Origin: Antiquaquibacter metalliresistens
Lineage (GTDB): Bacteria; Actinomycetota; Actinomycetes; Actinomycetales; Microbacteriaceae
NCBI RefSeq assembly: GCF_029211225.1
Contig: NZ_JARGEM010000004.1
Span: 1 to 64,000, forward strand
DNA length: 64,000 bases
Direction of reading: 5' to 3'
The position numbers and the translations under genes were made by a program. Below, one piece after another: positions 9,214-19,142 of the stretch. The stretch's first letter is position 1, and every line of letters begins with the position of its first letter. Under the pieces are notes generated by a model, which had not been told where the DNA came from, ran no database searches, and saw only the letters and a list, made by a program, of their open reading frames with translations.

Positions 9214-10635
9214 ATGGTCACGACAGGTACCCCGGACTACCGCGACAGCGGGCTCGAGTTCGCGAGCGACTTCGTGATCGGCTCGGCGACCGCGAGCTAT
9301 CAGATCGAGGGCGCCGCCCACGAGGACGGTCGCGGGCCCTCGATCTGGGACACCTTCAGCCACACCCCGGGCAAGACCACCAACGGCGACACGGGGGATG
9401 TGGCCGACGACCACTACCACCGGCTGGATTCCGACCTCGACCTCATGCAACGACTGGGGCTCGAGGCGTATCGGTTCTCGATCGCATGGCCGCGCGTCCA
9501 GCCGACCGGCGCAGGCAAGCCCAACGCGAAGGGCATCGACTTCTACGCGCGGCTGACCGACGGGCTGCTGGCACGCGGCATCCGCCCGATCGCGACGCTC
9601 TACCACTGGGACCTGCCGCAGCCGCTCGAGGATGCCGGCGGCTGGCCGAACCGGGACACCGCGCTGCGGTTCGCCGAGTACGCCGCGATCACGACGCAGG
9701 CCCTCGGCGATCGCGTGCACACCTGGACGACCCTCAACGAGCCCTGGTGCTCGGCGTACCTTGGCTACGGTTCCGGAGCACATGCCCCGGGACGTATGAA
9801 CGGCGCGGACGCGCTCGCCGCGGTGCACCACCTCAATCTGGCGCACGGCCTGGCAATCCCCGAGATCCGTCGTAACGCCCCCGCGGCGCTCGCCTCGGCC
9901 ACGCTCAACTTCCACGTGATCCGTGGCGACGACGACGAGGCGCGCCGCCGCATCGACGCCCTCGCGAACCGCGCCTTCACGAGTCCGATGCTGCTCGGCC
10001 GTTACGACGCCGACCTGCTCGAGGACACCAAGGAGGTCACCGACTGGGGCTTCGTGCGCGATGGTGACCTCAAGCAGATCAACCAGCCGATCGATGTGCT
10101 CGGCGTCAACTACTACTCGACCGTCACCGTCAAGATGTGGGACGGCCGCTCGCCGCGCACCAACAACGATGGCCACAAGGACATGGGCGGCTCACCGTGG
10201 CCCGGCAGCCGCAACGTCGAGTTCCTTCAGCAGCCCGGCCCCTATACCGACATGGGTTGGAACATCGCCCCCGACGGCCTCGAAGAACTGCTCGTGAGTC
10301 TGCACGAGCAGTTCCCGCAGTTGCCGCTGATGATCACCGAGAACGGCGCCGCCTTCCCAGACGCGGTCGTCGAGACCGAGTCGGGCAAGCGGGTGCCGGA
10401 TGCCGACCGCATCGACTACCTCAACCGGCACTTCACGGCCGCGCACCGCGCGATCGCCCGCGGGGTGGACCTGCGCGGGTACCTCGTGTGGTCGCTCATG
10501 GACAACTTCGAGTGGGGCTACGGCTACACCAAGCGGTTCGGCATCGTGCGCGTCGACTACGAAACCCAGGAGCGCATCGTCAAAGACAGCGGGCGCTGGC
10601 TCGCGCGCCTGATCGAGACCCGTCGTACGCCCTGA
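9214..10635 (+). CDS. GH1 family beta-glucosidase
   Basis: A 473-residue glycoside hydrolase family 1 enzyme of normal length. The acid/base glutamate is Glu176 in TLNEPW and the nucleophile is Glu376 in ITENGAAF, the two family signatures. The N-terminus has [12 protein letters not shown], also diagnostic, and there is no signal peptide, so it acts in the cytoplasm. It would split beta-linked disaccharides or aryl glucosides to release glucose or a related sugar. GGAG at about 9205 precedes the ATG. The LacI-type operator just upstream suggests sugar-dependent repression separate from the ROK-controlled importer. Confidence 0.96.
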   Translation: MVTTGTPDYRDSGLEFASDFVIGSATASYQIEGAAHEDGRGPSIWDTFSHTPGKTTNGDTGDVADDHYHRLDSDLDLMQRLGLEAYRFSIAWPRVQPTGAGKPNAKGIDFYARLTDGLLARGIRPIATLYHWDLPQPLEDAGGWPNRDTALRFAEYAAITTQALGDRVHTWTTLNEPWCSAYLGYGSGAHAPGRMNGADALAAVHHLNLAHGLAIPEIRRNAPAALASATLNFHVIRGDDDEARRRIDALANRAFTSPMLLGRYDADLLEDTKEVTDWGFVRDGDLKQINQPIDVLGVNYYSTVTVKMWDGRSPRTNNDGHKDMGGSPWPGSRNVEFLQQPGPYTDMGWNIAPDGLEELLVSLHEQFPQLPLMITENGAAFPDAVVETESGKRVPDADRIDYLNRHFTAAHRAIARGVDLRGYLVWSLMDNFEWGYGYTKRFGIVRVDYETQERIVKDSGRWLARLIETRRTP

Positions 10636-10777
10636 GCGCGCGCCGCGTACTTCGTGGCCACCGCGACGATCGAGCGCGACTGATCCGACACCCGGGCGCG
10701 GGGCGTCGTAGGCTGGGTCAACCGGCCGACGGCGTCCCGGTCCACCACTCGCACCACAGTCAGGATCCCGTCTTCTC

Positions 10778-12010
10778 GTGACCACCGTCGTCCACCCAGG
10801 TGATTCGCTGAGCGCACGCCAACGACTCGTCTACGTACTCGTGCTCGGCGCGCTCACCGCTCTCGGTCCATTCACGATCGACCTCTACCTGCCGGCGTTC
10901 CCGCTCATCGAGAACGATCTCGGTGTGAGCTCGGCAATGGTGCAGCTCACGCTGACCGCGACGACTCTCGGGTTCGCCGTCGGTCAGCTGTTCGTCGGGC
11001 CGTGGAGCGATCGGGTCGGTCGGCGCCTGCCCCTGATCCTGTCGACCGCCGTGCACATCGGCGCGAGCCTGGGTGTGTTGCTCGCGCCGAGCGTGGAGTG
11101 GCTCTTCGTCTTCCGCCTGTTGCAGGGCGCGGGAGCCGCCGCCGGTGGTGTCGTCTCGATGGCGATCGTGCGCGATCTCTTCGGCGGCCTGCCGCTCGTG
11201 CGGATGCTGTCGCGGTTGTCGCTGGTCAACGGGCTCGCCCCGATCATCGCCCCGCTCATCGGCTCGCAACTGCTGTTGATCATGCCCTGGCGTGGGATGT
11301 TCGGATTCCTCGCCATCTACGGCCTGCTCGTATTGCTCGCCGCCTTGTTCTTCATCGTCGAGACCCTGCCGCCCGCGCGGCGCGTGGGCGACCCGGGTCA
11401 CGCAACGATCGGGCAGCGCTACCGTGCACTGTTCACCGACCGCATCTTCGTCGGCGTCGCGATCATCGCGGGGATGACCTTCTCCGGCCTCTTCGCCTAT
11501 CTGTCCTCCTCGTCCTTTCTGTTCCAAGACGTCTACGGCCTGGATGCCCAGCAGTACGGCCTGCTCTTCGCTGTCAACTCCGTGGGGGTCGTGGTCGGCG
11601 TTCAGCTCAGTTCCTTCCTCGCGCGCTTCATCGGCCCCCAGTGGATACTCACCGGCACGACCGTGCTCTTGTTGCTCTCCGCGAGCGCCATCGTGCTGCT
11701 CGACCTCGCCCAGGTCGGGCTCGTGGGCATCCTCGTGCCGCTGTGGTTCTTCATCTTCGCGTGCGGGCTCTCGTTCCCGTGCAACCAGGTACTCGCGCTC
11801 GCCGGACACGGTGGCGAGGCCGCGACCGCCGCATCCCTGCTGGGTGCCCTCAACTTTGGACTCGCCGGGGCGATCTCGCCGATCGTCGGACTGTTCGGCA
11901 TCGAGAACGCGATCCCGATGGGCGCGATCATGGCAAGCACGGCGCTCGTCTCGATCGTCGTGCTGTGGACCGTCGTGCGACCGTGGACGGTGCCCGCACT
12001 CGTGCGCTGA
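10778..12010 (+). CDS. Bcr/CflA-type MFS multidrug efflux transporter
   Basis: A 410-residue transporter with 12 predicted helices. The N-terminal LTALGPFTIDLYLPAFP is the typical first segment of the Bcr/CflA drug-resistance group, and GPWSDRVGRR is the MFS loop 2-3 motif. Such proteins export drugs or metabolites by proton antiport; the substrate is not predictable. The GTG start at 10778 lacks a clear ribosome binding site, so the exact start is uncertain. It stands alone, with a possible -10 TAGGCT near 10709. Confidence 0.88.
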   Translation: MTTVVHPGDSLSARQRLVYVLVLGALTALGPFTIDLYLPAFPLIENDLGVSSAMVQLTLTATTLGFAVGQLFVGPWSDRVGRRLPLILSTAVHIGASLGVLLAPSVEWLFVFRLLQGAGAAAGGVVSMAIVRDLFGGLPLVRMLSRLSLVNGLAPIIAPLIGSQLLLIMPWRGMFGFLAIYGLLVLLAALFFIVETLPPARRVGDPGHATIGQRYRALFTDRIFVGVAIIAGMTFSGLFAYLSSSSFLFQDVYGLDAQQYGLLFAVNSVGVVVGVQLSSFLARFIGPQWILTGTTVLLLLSASAIVLLDLAQVGLVGILVPLWFFIFACGLSFPCNQVLALAGHGGEAATAASLLGALNFGLAGAISPIVGLFGIENAIPMGAIMASTALVSIVVLWTVVRPWTVPALVR

Positions 12011-12073
12011 CCGTCTCTGCCCGGCGATCGCGTGCGATGCAGCAACGCGCGCTCCGCGCGCTAGCGTGGCTGG

Positions 12074-12754
12074 ATGACGCCGCCCCAGCCCTCGTCGCGT
12101 GCACCCCGGCGCTGGCCGTTGATCACCGGCGCCACGGCATTGGCGCTCGCGGTCGCGCTCGGCACCCTCATCGTGCTTCGCGGTGCTCGGGAGCCGTACC
12201 TCGACCTCGAGTGGATGCACGAGATCATCGAGCATCGCAGCCCGGTATGGGAGGTTCCCGCGCTCGTCATGAGCTTCATCGGCGGCGGTTGGTTCGGCAT
12301 ACTCGTCGTCCCCATCGGTGCCGCCCTCGCTCTCGCGCTGGCGCGCGGCCGATGGTCGGCGACCTATTTCTTGGTGGCGAGCATCGCGAGCGCGACGCTC
12401 GTGCAACTGCTCAAACACCTCTTCGGGCGGGCCAGGCCCGAGCAGATGCTCGTGCCCGCAGACTTCGGTTCGTTCCCTTCCGGCCATGTCGCCAATGCCG
12501 CGACCGTCGCGATCGCCCTCGCGCTCATCGCGCGACGGTGGTGGGTGTGGTTTGCCGGCTCGCTGCTCGTCGTGCTCATGGCGCTCAGCCGCACCTACCT
12601 CGGCGTGCACTGGCTCAGCGACACCGTGGGTGGGTTGCTCGTCGGAGTGGGGGTCGCTGTGATCGCCTGGGCTCCCTTCTCGGCGCATCTTCAACGGGAG
12701 CGACTCGGTCGAGACGCGCCGGCAACCGGTGACGCCGCCGGAGCCACGCACTAG
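12074..12754 (+). CDS. PAP2-family membrane phosphatase
   Basis: A 226-residue protein with about five or six membrane helices. All three phosphatase motifs are visible: KHLFGRARP, PSGH, and SRTYLGVHWLSD with the catalytic His. Family members remove phosphate from lipids such as undecaprenyl pyrophosphate or phosphatidic acid at the outer face of the membrane. A -10 box TAGCGT at 12062-12067 lies six bases before the ATG, so the message is probably leaderless. The stop codon of this gene is itself part of the -10 box of the next gene. Confidence 0.9.
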   Translation: MTPPQPSSRAPRRWPLITGATALALAVALGTLIVLRGAREPYLDLEWMHEIIEHRSPVWEVPALVMSFIGGGWFGILVVPIGAALALALARGRWSATYFLVASIASATLVQLLKHLFGRARPEQMLVPADFGSFPSGHVANAATVAIALALIARRWWVWFAGSLLVVLMALSRTYLGVHWLSDTVGGLLVGVGVAVIAWAPFSAHLQRERLGRDAPATGDAAGATH

Positions 12755-12763
12755 CGTGGTGCC

Positions 12764-14035
12764 ATGAGAATCCTCCTGGTCGGCGCCGGTGGCGTCGGCG
12801 ATGCCATCGCCAAGATCGCAGCACGACGCGACTTCTTCGAGACCATGATCGTGAGCGACTACGACGTCGCTCGCGCCGAGCGCACCATCGCCTGGATCGA
12901 GGCCCGCGGCGAGGGCAAGGGGCGGTTCGTGGCGTCGAAGATCGATGCATCCGACCCGGACAACGTGGCCGCCGTCGCGCGCGAACACGGCGCCACGCAC
13001 GTCATGAACGCCGTCGAGCCCAAGTTCGTGCCGACGATCTTCGCTGGGGCGCTCGCGGCTGGCGCGGACTACCTCGACATGGCGATGAGCCTGAGCGAGC
13101 CGCATCCCACCGATCCCTATGCGCAGACCGGAGTCAAGCTCGGCGACGACCAATTCGCGCAGGCGCCCGACTGGGAGACCGCCGGTCGACTCGCGCTCGT
13201 GGGCATGGGCGTTGAGCCCGGGCTCAGCGACGTGTTCGCGCGATATGCGGCGGACCACCTGTTCAGCGAGATCGACGAGCTCGGCACGCGCGACGGCGCC
13301 AATCTCGTGGTGCGCGACGAGGCGGGCAACGAGATCTTCGCACCGTCGTTCAGCATCTGGACGACGATCGAGGAGTGCCTGAATCCGCCGGTGATCTGGG
13401 AGAAGGATCGCGGCTGGTACACGACGGCGCCGTTCAGCGAGCCAGAGGTCTTCGACTTTCCCGAAGGCATCGGCCCGGTCGAGTGCGTTAACGTCGAGCA
13501 CGAGGAAGTGCTGCTCATGCCCCGCTGGGTGGACGCGAAGCGCGTGACCTTCAAGTACGGCCTCGGCGACGAGTTCATCGGCATTCTGAAGACCCTGCAC
13601 CAACTCGGACTCGACAAGACCGAGCCGCTGCGCGTGCGCTCCGCGGACGGCCCGGTGATGGTCGCGCCACGGGACGTCGTTGCCGCAGGCCTGCCCGACC
13701 CCGCCACGCTCGGACCGCGGATGACCGGCAAGACCTGCGCCGGCCTGTGGGTCACCGGCACCGGCCTCGACGGCGCGCCGCGTGAGGTGTACCTGTACCA
13801 CGTGAGCGACAACGAGTGGACGATGGCGGAGTACGAGAGCCAGTGCGTGGTGTGGCAGACCGCCCTCAACCCGGTGATCGCGCTCGAGCTGCTCGCGAAC
13901 CGAACCTGGTCCGGTGTCGGCGTGCTCGGCCCGGAGGCCTTCGATGCCGCGGCGTTCCTGGAACTCATGGCGCGCCCGATCGCCGACGGCGGCTACGGGC
14001 AGCCCTGGGGCCTGCAAGACCGTGCGGTCGCCTGA
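12764..14035 (+). CDS. Saccharopine dehydrogenase family protein
   Basis: A 423-residue oxidoreductase. The N-terminus ILLVGAGGVGDAIA is a Rossmann nucleotide-binding motif, and the rest fits the LYS9-like saccharopine/carboxynorspermidine dehydrogenase superfamily, with an internal GMGVEPGLSDVFA. Relatives act in lysine or polyamine metabolism, but this branch is usually uncharacterised. Start: ATG 12764, six bases after TAGCGT at 12752-12757. The next gene begins two bases after the stop, so they are probably co-transcribed. No lysine-pathway gene is adjacent. Confidence 0.85.
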   Translation: MRILLVGAGGVGDAIAKIAARRDFFETMIVSDYDVARAERTIAWIEARGEGKGRFVASKIDASDPDNVAAVAREHGATHVMNAVEPKFVPTIFAGALAAGADYLDMAMSLSEPHPTDPYAQTGVKLGDDQFAQAPDWETAGRLALVGMGVEPGLSDVFARYAADHLFSEIDELGTRDGANLVVRDEAGNEIFAPSFSIWTTIEECLNPPVIWEKDRGWYTTAPFSEPEVFDFPEGIGPVECVNVEHEEVLLMPRWVDAKRVTFKYGLGDEFIGILKTLHQLGLDKTEPLRVRSADGPVMVAPRDVVAAGLPDPATLGPRMTGKTCAGLWVTGTGLDGAPREVYLYHVSDNEWTMAEYESQCVVWQTALNPVIALELLANRTWSGVGVLGPEAFDAAAFLELMARPIADGGYGQPWGLQDRAVA

Positions 14036-14037
14036 CG

Positions 14038-15003
14038 ATGACGCGCGTGGTGATCGCCCCCGGGTACGGGGAGCCGGAGATCCTGCAGCTGGTCGAGGTC
14101 GAACGCCCCGAACCGGAGCCCGGTCAGGTGCGCATCGCGGTGCGCGCCGCCGCGATCAACCCCGCCGACCTCAAGCGGCTCCGCGGCCAGTTCGGCGGCA
14201 AGGATCGCATGCCCATGCGATTCGGCAGCGAGGTGTCCGGGGTGGTCACGGCGGTGGGCGCGGATGCGGTCGGTCCGCTCGGCGCGATCGCACTCGGCGA
14301 TGAGGTGATCGGCTATCGCGTCTCGGGCGGATACGCGGACGAGGTGGTGGCCGCCGGTTCATCCGTGCTGCCGAAGCCCTCGACGTTGAGCTGGGCCGAA
14401 GCGGCCGGGTTGATGGTCGCCGGTGTCACCGCGATGCACCTGCTCGAGGCCACCGGTGTGGGTGCTGGGGACCGGATCGTGGTGCACGGCGCCTCCGGCT
14501 CCGTGGGGGCGATGGCCGTGCAGTTGGCGCGAGTGCGCGGCGCCGAGGTCGTCGGCACGGCAGGGGATGCCGCGCAGGAGCGGGTGCGGGCGTTGGGTGC
14601 CACACCGGTGCGCTACGGCCCCGGACTCGCCGACCGCATCCGTGCCGTGTTCCCCGATGGAGTCGATGCCGCGCTGGACACGGTCGGCACCGATGAGGCA
14701 CTCGACGTCTCCGCCGAACTCGTGACCGATCGCACGAGGATCGCCACCATCGCCGGCTTCGCGCGCGCAGCGGAGCTGGGCATCGCCGCCCTCGGCTCGG
14801 GGCCCGGTGCCGACCCGGGCACCGAACTGCGCAACGCCGCCCGCGCGGTGCTCGTCGACCTCGCCGAGCAGGGGCGGCTCACCGTGTCGATCGCCCGCGA
14901 GTTCCCGCTCGAGGAGGTCGCCGCGGCGATGCGTCTGGTCGCGAGCGGACACCCGGGGGGCAAGGTCGTGCTCGTGCCGGATCAGAACCGTTCGAACCAG
15001 TAG
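14038..15003 (+). CDS. Quinone-oxidoreductase-like zinc-independent alcohol dehydrogenase
   Basis: A 321-residue medium-chain dehydrogenase/reductase. The N-terminal GroES-like domain has AAINPADLKRLRG, and the nucleotide-binding domain has VVHGASGSVGAMAVQLA, as in quinone oxidoreductases. Zinc-binding cysteines are absent. It would use NADPH to reduce quinones or enones; the substrate is unknown. The ATG follows the previous stop after two bases. Its 3' end overlaps the convergent gene by 22 bases. Confidence 0.88.
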   Translation: MTRVVIAPGYGEPEILQLVEVERPEPEPGQVRIAVRAAAINPADLKRLRGQFGGKDRMPMRFGSEVSGVVTAVGADAVGPLGAIALGDEVIGYRVSGGYADEVVAAGSSVLPKPSTLSWAEAAGLMVAGVTAMHLLEATGVGAGDRIVVHGASGSVGAMAVQLARVRGAEVVGTAGDAAQERVRALGATPVRYGPGLADRIRAVFPDGVDAALDTVGTDEALDVSAELVTDRTRIATIAGFARAAELGIAALGSGPGADPGTELRNAARAVLVDLAEQGRLTVSIAREFPLEEVAAAMRLVASGHPGGKVVLVPDQNRSNQ

Positions 15004-15533
15004 GCCAGGCGCGGGTGGTCCCGCGCCAGCTCGCGCAGGGTCACCACATCGACGAGCACGGTCACGGGCACGTCGAGCGCCTCGGTGAGGGCATCCATGT
15101 CGCGACTGGACCAGAACTGGCCGCGCATGCGCACCATGCACCGACCCTCGGCATCGCACACGAAGAGCTGATCGACCTCTTCGGATCCGTGCCGGAACAC
15201 GCGGGCGCGCACCACCTGCGCGACCTGGGAGAGCGGGAACACCCGCTTGGGGCTGAAGAATCCGCGCTCGCCGAGGCCCGCCGCGCTCACCCAGATCGCC
15301 ACGGAGAAGAAGCGGGCGCATCCGATGAACACGGCGACGCTCGCCGCGATCTGCACGGCCAGGACCGCCGGCCAGCCACCCGTCGGCCCGTTGATCAGAT
15401 ACAGCGCGACGAAGATCGGGCCCAGGAAGACGATGCAGGCGACCAGTCCCTGCCACAGCAGCGCAGGTCGCGGACGCAGGCGCAGCTGCGGTTCCGCGTC
15501 CGGAAACCGCACGTCATTGCGTTCGCTCGTCAC
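14982..15533 (-). CDS. Membrane protein with two helices and a possible PH-like domain
   Basis: An unrecognised protein of about 183 residues. After a short polar N-terminus there are two hydrophobic helices (about residues 25-45 and 50-75), then a soluble domain with GLGERGFFSPKRVFPLSQVAQ, a pattern seen in bacterial PH-like membrane proteins that read a sequence-like beta sheet. That match is weak. The GTG at 15533 is chosen because the longer frame would run into the tRNA-Ser gene. Function unknown. Confidence 0.6.
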   Translation of the reverse strand: MTSERNDVRFPDAEPQLRLRPRPALLWQGLVACIVFLGPIFVALYLINGPTGGWPAVLAVQIAASVAVFIGCARFFSVAIWVSAAGLGERGFFSPKRVFPLSQVAQVVRARVFRHGSEEVDQLFVCDAEGRCMVRMRGQFWSSRDMDALTEALDVPVTVLVDVVTLRELARDHPRLAYWFERF

Positions 15534-15607
15534 GTCGACCACGGTTCTCCCGGGCGTTCGGCAATTAGGGGTGTGTGCGAAAAGTGAAGATTGCACTGCA
15601 ATGAGTA

Positions 15608-15695
15608 TGGCGGAGAATGGGGGATTCGAACCCCCGAGGGCTTGCACCCAACACGCTTTCCAAGCGTGCGCCATAGGCCACTAGGCGAATTCTCC
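15608..15695 (-). tRNA. tRNA-Ser (GGA)
   Basis: An 88-base serine tRNA with encoded CCA. The acceptor stem pairs GGAGAAT with ATTCTCC. The anticodon stem CACGC/GCGTG closes the loop TTGGAAA with anticodon GGA. A long variable arm, as required for serine, precedes the T arm, which contains GGTTCGAATC. Confidence 0.97.
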
Positions 15696-15751
15696 CGGAG
15701 CTTCGGCGACGTGGCCGAAGACCTCAAGGAATCATAGCGGTACAATCGTGG

Positions 15752-15842
15752 AGGCTCCTCGCGTGGCGCCATCCAGGCCAACTCCCCCAGGGCGGAAACG
15801 CAGCAAGGGTAACCGGGCTCTGGCGGGTGCGCGAGGGGCCGT
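15752..15842 (+). ncRNA. ffs: Small signal recognition particle RNA (4.5S type)
   Basis: The conserved SRP domain is seen: CAGGGCGGAAACGCAGCA followed by AGGGTAACCGGGCTCTGG. The outer helix pairs GGCTCCTCGCG (15753-15763) with CGCGAGGGGCC (15830-15840). A -10 box TACAAT at 15741-15746 fits transcription from about 15752. The RNA forms the core of the signal recognition particle with Ffh. It lies between tRNA-Ser and pta, while dnaX, its frequent neighbour in Gram-positives, is about 4.5 kb further on. Confidence 0.93.
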
Positions 15843-15871
15843 TACCGTTTCAATCGCCGTAGGCTGAGGTT

Positions 15872-17968
15872 GTGGCGAGTTCGGTGTACATCACCTCGGT
15901 CGAAGGTCATTCCGGCAAGTCCGCGATCGCGCTCGGGGTGCTCGACACCCTCGCGCACAGCGTCGAACGGGTGGGCGTGTTCCGCCCCATCGCGCGGTCG
16001 ACGGCCGAGCCCGACTTCGTGCTGGAGCTGCTGCTGGCGCACGACGGGGTCACGCTCGACTACGAGGAGTGCGTCGGGGTCACCTACGAAGAGGTGCACG
16101 AAGACCCGGATGCGGCCCTGTCGCGCATCGTCGAGCGATTCAAGTCCATCGAACGCCAGTGCGACGCCGTCGTCATCGTCGGTTCGGACTACACGGATGT
16201 CGCGACCCCGACCGAACTCGGATACAACGCCCGCATCGCAGCCAACCTCGGCGCCCCGGTGCTCGTCGTGCTCACCGGCCAGGCCACGGACGAGGGCCGG
16301 CCCCGCACGGTGCACGACCTGCAGCAGGTCGCGGAACTGATCCTGCCCGAGCTGACCGGCGCGCACGCCACGGTGCTCGCCGCGGTCGTCAACCGCGCGG
16401 ATCCCGATCACCTCGACGAGATCGTCGCCGCGATGGCCGCGACCTTCGGTACACCGGCATGGGCCGTTCCCGAGAGCGAGATCCTCGTCGCGCCGAGCGT
16501 GGAGTCGATCATGGAGGCCGTCGACGGGCTCCTCGTGCGCGGCGATCCTGCGCTCCTGGCCCGCGAGTCCCTCGGCACCGTCGTCGCCGGCATGGGCATG
16601 GAGAACGTGCTGCTGCGCCTGATCGAGGGCGGCGTGGTGGTCGTCGCCGGCGATCGCAGCGACGTGATCGTCGGCGCCCTCACGGCGAACGCCTCCACGA
16701 CGTTCCCCACCATCGCGGCCCTCGTGCTCAACGGCGGCTTCGAACTCTCTCCCGTGATCGAGCGGCTCGTGGGCGGTCTCGACGACACCTTGCCGATCAT
16801 CTCCACCGAACTCGGCACCTACGCCACCGCGCAGCGCATCGCGCAGGTGCGCGGGCGGCTCACCGCCGCATCGCAGCGCAAGGTCGACACCGCGCTCGCG
16901 CTCTTCGAGCAGCACGTCGATGCCGCGGTGCTCACCGACGCTATCGGTGCCGGCACCACCGCCGTCGTCACCCCGCTCATGTTCGAGTACGGCCTGCTGG
17001 AGCGCGCTCGCTCGGACCGCAAGCACATCGTGCTGCCCGAGGGCGACGACGACCGCATCCTGCAGGCGGCGGGCACACTGCTCAGCCGCAATGTCGTGGA
17101 GCTCACGATCCTCGGCGAGGAAACGGAGGTGCGCGCCCGTGCGGCCGCACTCGGTGTCGACATCGCGGCCGCGCGCATCCTGAGCCCGCTCGACCCCGAG
17201 CTGCACGAGCGGTTCGCCGCCGAGTACGCCAGGCTGCGGGCGCACAAGGGCGTCACGCTCGAGCAGGCCGCCGACATCGTGACGGATGTCTCGTACTTCG
17301 GCACCATGATGGTGCAGCTCGGCCTCGCCGACGGCATGGTCTCGGGCGCCGCGCACACCACCGCCCACACCATCACGCCGGCCCTGCAGTTCGTCAAGAC
17401 GGTGGAGGGGGTGAAGGTCGTCTCGAGCGTGTTCTTCATGGCGCTCGCCGACCGGGTGCTCGTCTACGGCGACTGCGCGATCGTGCCCGACCCGACCGCG
17501 GAGCAGCTGGCCGACATCGCGATCTCATCGGCCGCCACCGCGGCCAAGTTCGGCATCGAGCCGCGCATCGCGATGCTCTCGTACTCGACGGGGGAGTCCG
17601 GCACCGGCGCGGACGTCGACAAGGTGCGCGCCGCCACCGAGCTGGTGCGCTCCCGCCGACCCGACCTGCTCGTCGAGGGACCCATCCAGTACGACGCCGC
17701 GGCCGATGCCGCGGTCGCCGCGAAGAAGATGCCGGAATCCCGGGTGGCGGGGCAGGCCACGGTGTTCATCTTCCCCGACCTCAACACCGGCAACAACACC
17801 TACAAGGCGGTGCAGCGCAGCTCCGGCGCGGTCGCGATCGGTCCGGTGCTGCAGGGCCTGCGCAAGCCGGTGAACGACCTCTCTCGCGGTGCGCTCGTGC
17901 GCGACATCGTCAACACCGTCGCGATCACGGCCATTCAGGCGCAGTCGGCGGGGGAGGCGCTCGCGTGA
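15872..17968 (+). CDS. pta: Phosphate acetyltransferase (long form)
   Basis: A 698-residue enzyme converting acetyl-CoA and phosphate to acetyl phosphate and CoA. Domains in order: an N-terminal P-loop-like domain (SVEGHSGKSAIALGV), a central DRTGG-type regulatory domain, and the catalytic PTA domain from about residue 375, with LPEGDDDRILQAA and late SYSTGESGTG and PDLNTGNNTYKAVQR. The length matches the long class. The GTG start follows -10 TAGGCT (15860-15865) by six bases, a leaderless arrangement. It overlaps ackA, so the two are translated as a pair. Confidence 0.97.
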   Translation: MASSVYITSVEGHSGKSAIALGVLDTLAHSVERVGVFRPIARSTAEPDFVLELLLAHDGVTLDYEECVGVTYEEVHEDPDAALSRIVERFKSIERQCDAVVIVGSDYTDVATPTELGYNARIAANLGAPVLVVLTGQATDEGRPRTVHDLQQVAELILPELTGAHATVLAAVVNRADPDHLDEIVAAMAATFGTPAWAVPESEILVAPSVESIMEAVDGLLVRGDPALLARESLGTVVAGMGMENVLLRLIEGGVVVVAGDRSDVIVGALTANASTTFPTIAALVLNGGFELSPVIERLVGGLDDTLPIISTELGTYATAQRIAQVRGRLTAASQRKVDTALALFEQHVDAAVLTDAIGAGTTAVVTPLMFEYGLLERARSDRKHIVLPEGDDDRILQAAGTLLSRNVVELTILGEETEVRARAAALGVDIAAARILSPLDPELHERFAAEYARLRAHKGVTLEQAADIVTDVSYFGTMMVQLGLADGMVSGAAHTTAHTITPALQFVKTVEGVKVVSSVFFMALADRVLVYGDCAIVPDPTAEQLADIAISSAATAAKFGIEPRIAMLSYSTGESGTGADVDKVRAATELVRSRRPDLLVEGPIQYDAAADAAVAAKKMPESRVAGQATVFIFPDLNTGNNTYKAVQRSSGAVAIGPVLQGLRKPVNDLSRGALVRDIVNTVAITAIQAQSAGEALA

Positions 17969-19083
17969 GTCTCGTCTTCGTCGTCAACTCGGGCTCGTCA
18001 TCCATCAAGTACCAGCTCGTCGGCCCGGGCACCGAGGAGGTCGTGGTCGGCGGCATCATCGAGCGCATCGGCGAGCCGGGGCAGGTTCCCGACCACGCCG
18101 CGGGGATGCGGGAGGTGCTCGAGCGCATCGGCCCAGGTCGCGAGATCGCTGCGGTCGGTCACCGAGTGGTGCACGGCGGCTCCCGGTTCACCGAGGCGAC
18201 CCTCATCACGGACGAGGTGGAGCAGGCGATCGACGAGCTCTCCGCGCTCGCGCCGCTGCACAATCCGGCGAACCTGCTCGGCATCCGCGCCGCGCGGGCG
18301 GCGCTGCCCGGAGTGCCGAACGTGGCCGTCTTCGACACCGCGTTCCACCACACCCTGCCGCCCGAGTCGTACACCTACGCGATCGACGCGGCGCTCGCCG
18401 CGCAGCACCAGGTGCGTCGGTACGGATTCCACGGCACGTCGCACCAGTACGTCGCCCGGCAGACCGCGCTCTACCTCGGGCGACCGCTCGAGTCCCTGCG
18501 GCTCATCATCATGCACCTCGGCAACGGCGCATCGATCACGGCGGTGCGTGGCGGTGATTCGATCGACACCTCGATGGGCCTCACACCCCTCGAGGGACTC
18601 GTCATGGGCACGCGTTCGGGCGACCTCGATGCCGGCGTCATCTTCCACCTCGCCCGTCAAGCCGGCCTCGGCATCGACGAGCTCGACGATCTGCTCAACC
18701 GACGCAGCGGACTGCTGGGACTCACCGGCACCGGTGACATGCGCGATGTGCAGGAGGCGGCATCGAACGGCGACGAGGCGGCGCTGGCCGCGCTCGCGGT
18801 CTGGCGGCACCGCATCCGGCACTACATCGGCGCCTACCTCGCCGAACTCGGCGGGGTGGATGCCCTGGTCTTCACCGCGGGCATCGGCGAGAACAACGCG
18901 CTGCTGCGTCGTCGTGCGCTGGCCGGACTCGAGTTCCTCGGCATCGAGATCGACGACGACCGCAACGAACTCGCCTCGCGCCGGGCGCGCACCATCTCGC
19001 CCGAGGGTGCCGCGGTCGCGGTGCTCGTGGTGCCCACCAACGAAGAACTCGAGATCGCCCGCCAGAGCCTCGCGGTGGTCTGA
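17965..19083 (+). CDS. ackA: Acetate kinase
   Basis: A 372-residue kinase making ATP and acetate from acetyl phosphate and ADP. Signatures: VNSGSSSIKYQL at the N-terminus, GFHGTSHQYV, HLGNGASITAV and GTRSGDLDAG. The GTG start lies inside the stop of pta (GTGA overlap), so expression is coupled. With Pta it gives substrate-level ATP and acetate overflow; acs at 37457 works in the opposite sense. Confidence 0.97.
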   Translation: MSLVFVVNSGSSSIKYQLVGPGTEEVVVGGIIERIGEPGQVPDHAAGMREVLERIGPGREIAAVGHRVVHGGSRFTEATLITDEVEQAIDELSALAPLHNPANLLGIRAARAALPGVPNVAVFDTAFHHTLPPESYTYAIDAALAAQHQVRRYGFHGTSHQYVARQTALYLGRPLESLRLIIMHLGNGASITAVRGGDSIDTSMGLTPLEGLVMGTRSGDLDAGVIFHLARQAGLGIDELDDLLNRRSGLLGLTGTGDMRDVQEAASNGDEAALAALAVWRHRIRHYIGAYLAELGGVDALVFTAGIGENNALLRRRALAGLEFLGIEIDDDRNELASRRARTISPEGAAVAVLVVPTNEELEIARQSLAVV

Positions 19084-19087
19084 GCCG

Positions 19088-19107
19088 CGAGTGCCTGACC
19101 GCACTCG
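19088..19107 (+). terminator. Hairpin after ackA
   Basis: CGAGTGC and GCACTCG form a perfect 7-bp stem around a six-base loop, five bases after the ackA stop. No T run follows, so termination strength is uncertain. Confidence 0.45.
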
Positions 19108-19142
19108 ACCGTGCGCGGCGGCACCCTGCGTCACTGCACCGT

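Noticed and set aside
10760-14017. A 1085-codon open frame on the minus strand
   Set aside because: It runs opposite to four well-supported genes and its translation is Arg/Glu/Asp/His-rich low complexity, the usual shadow of GC-rich coding DNA.
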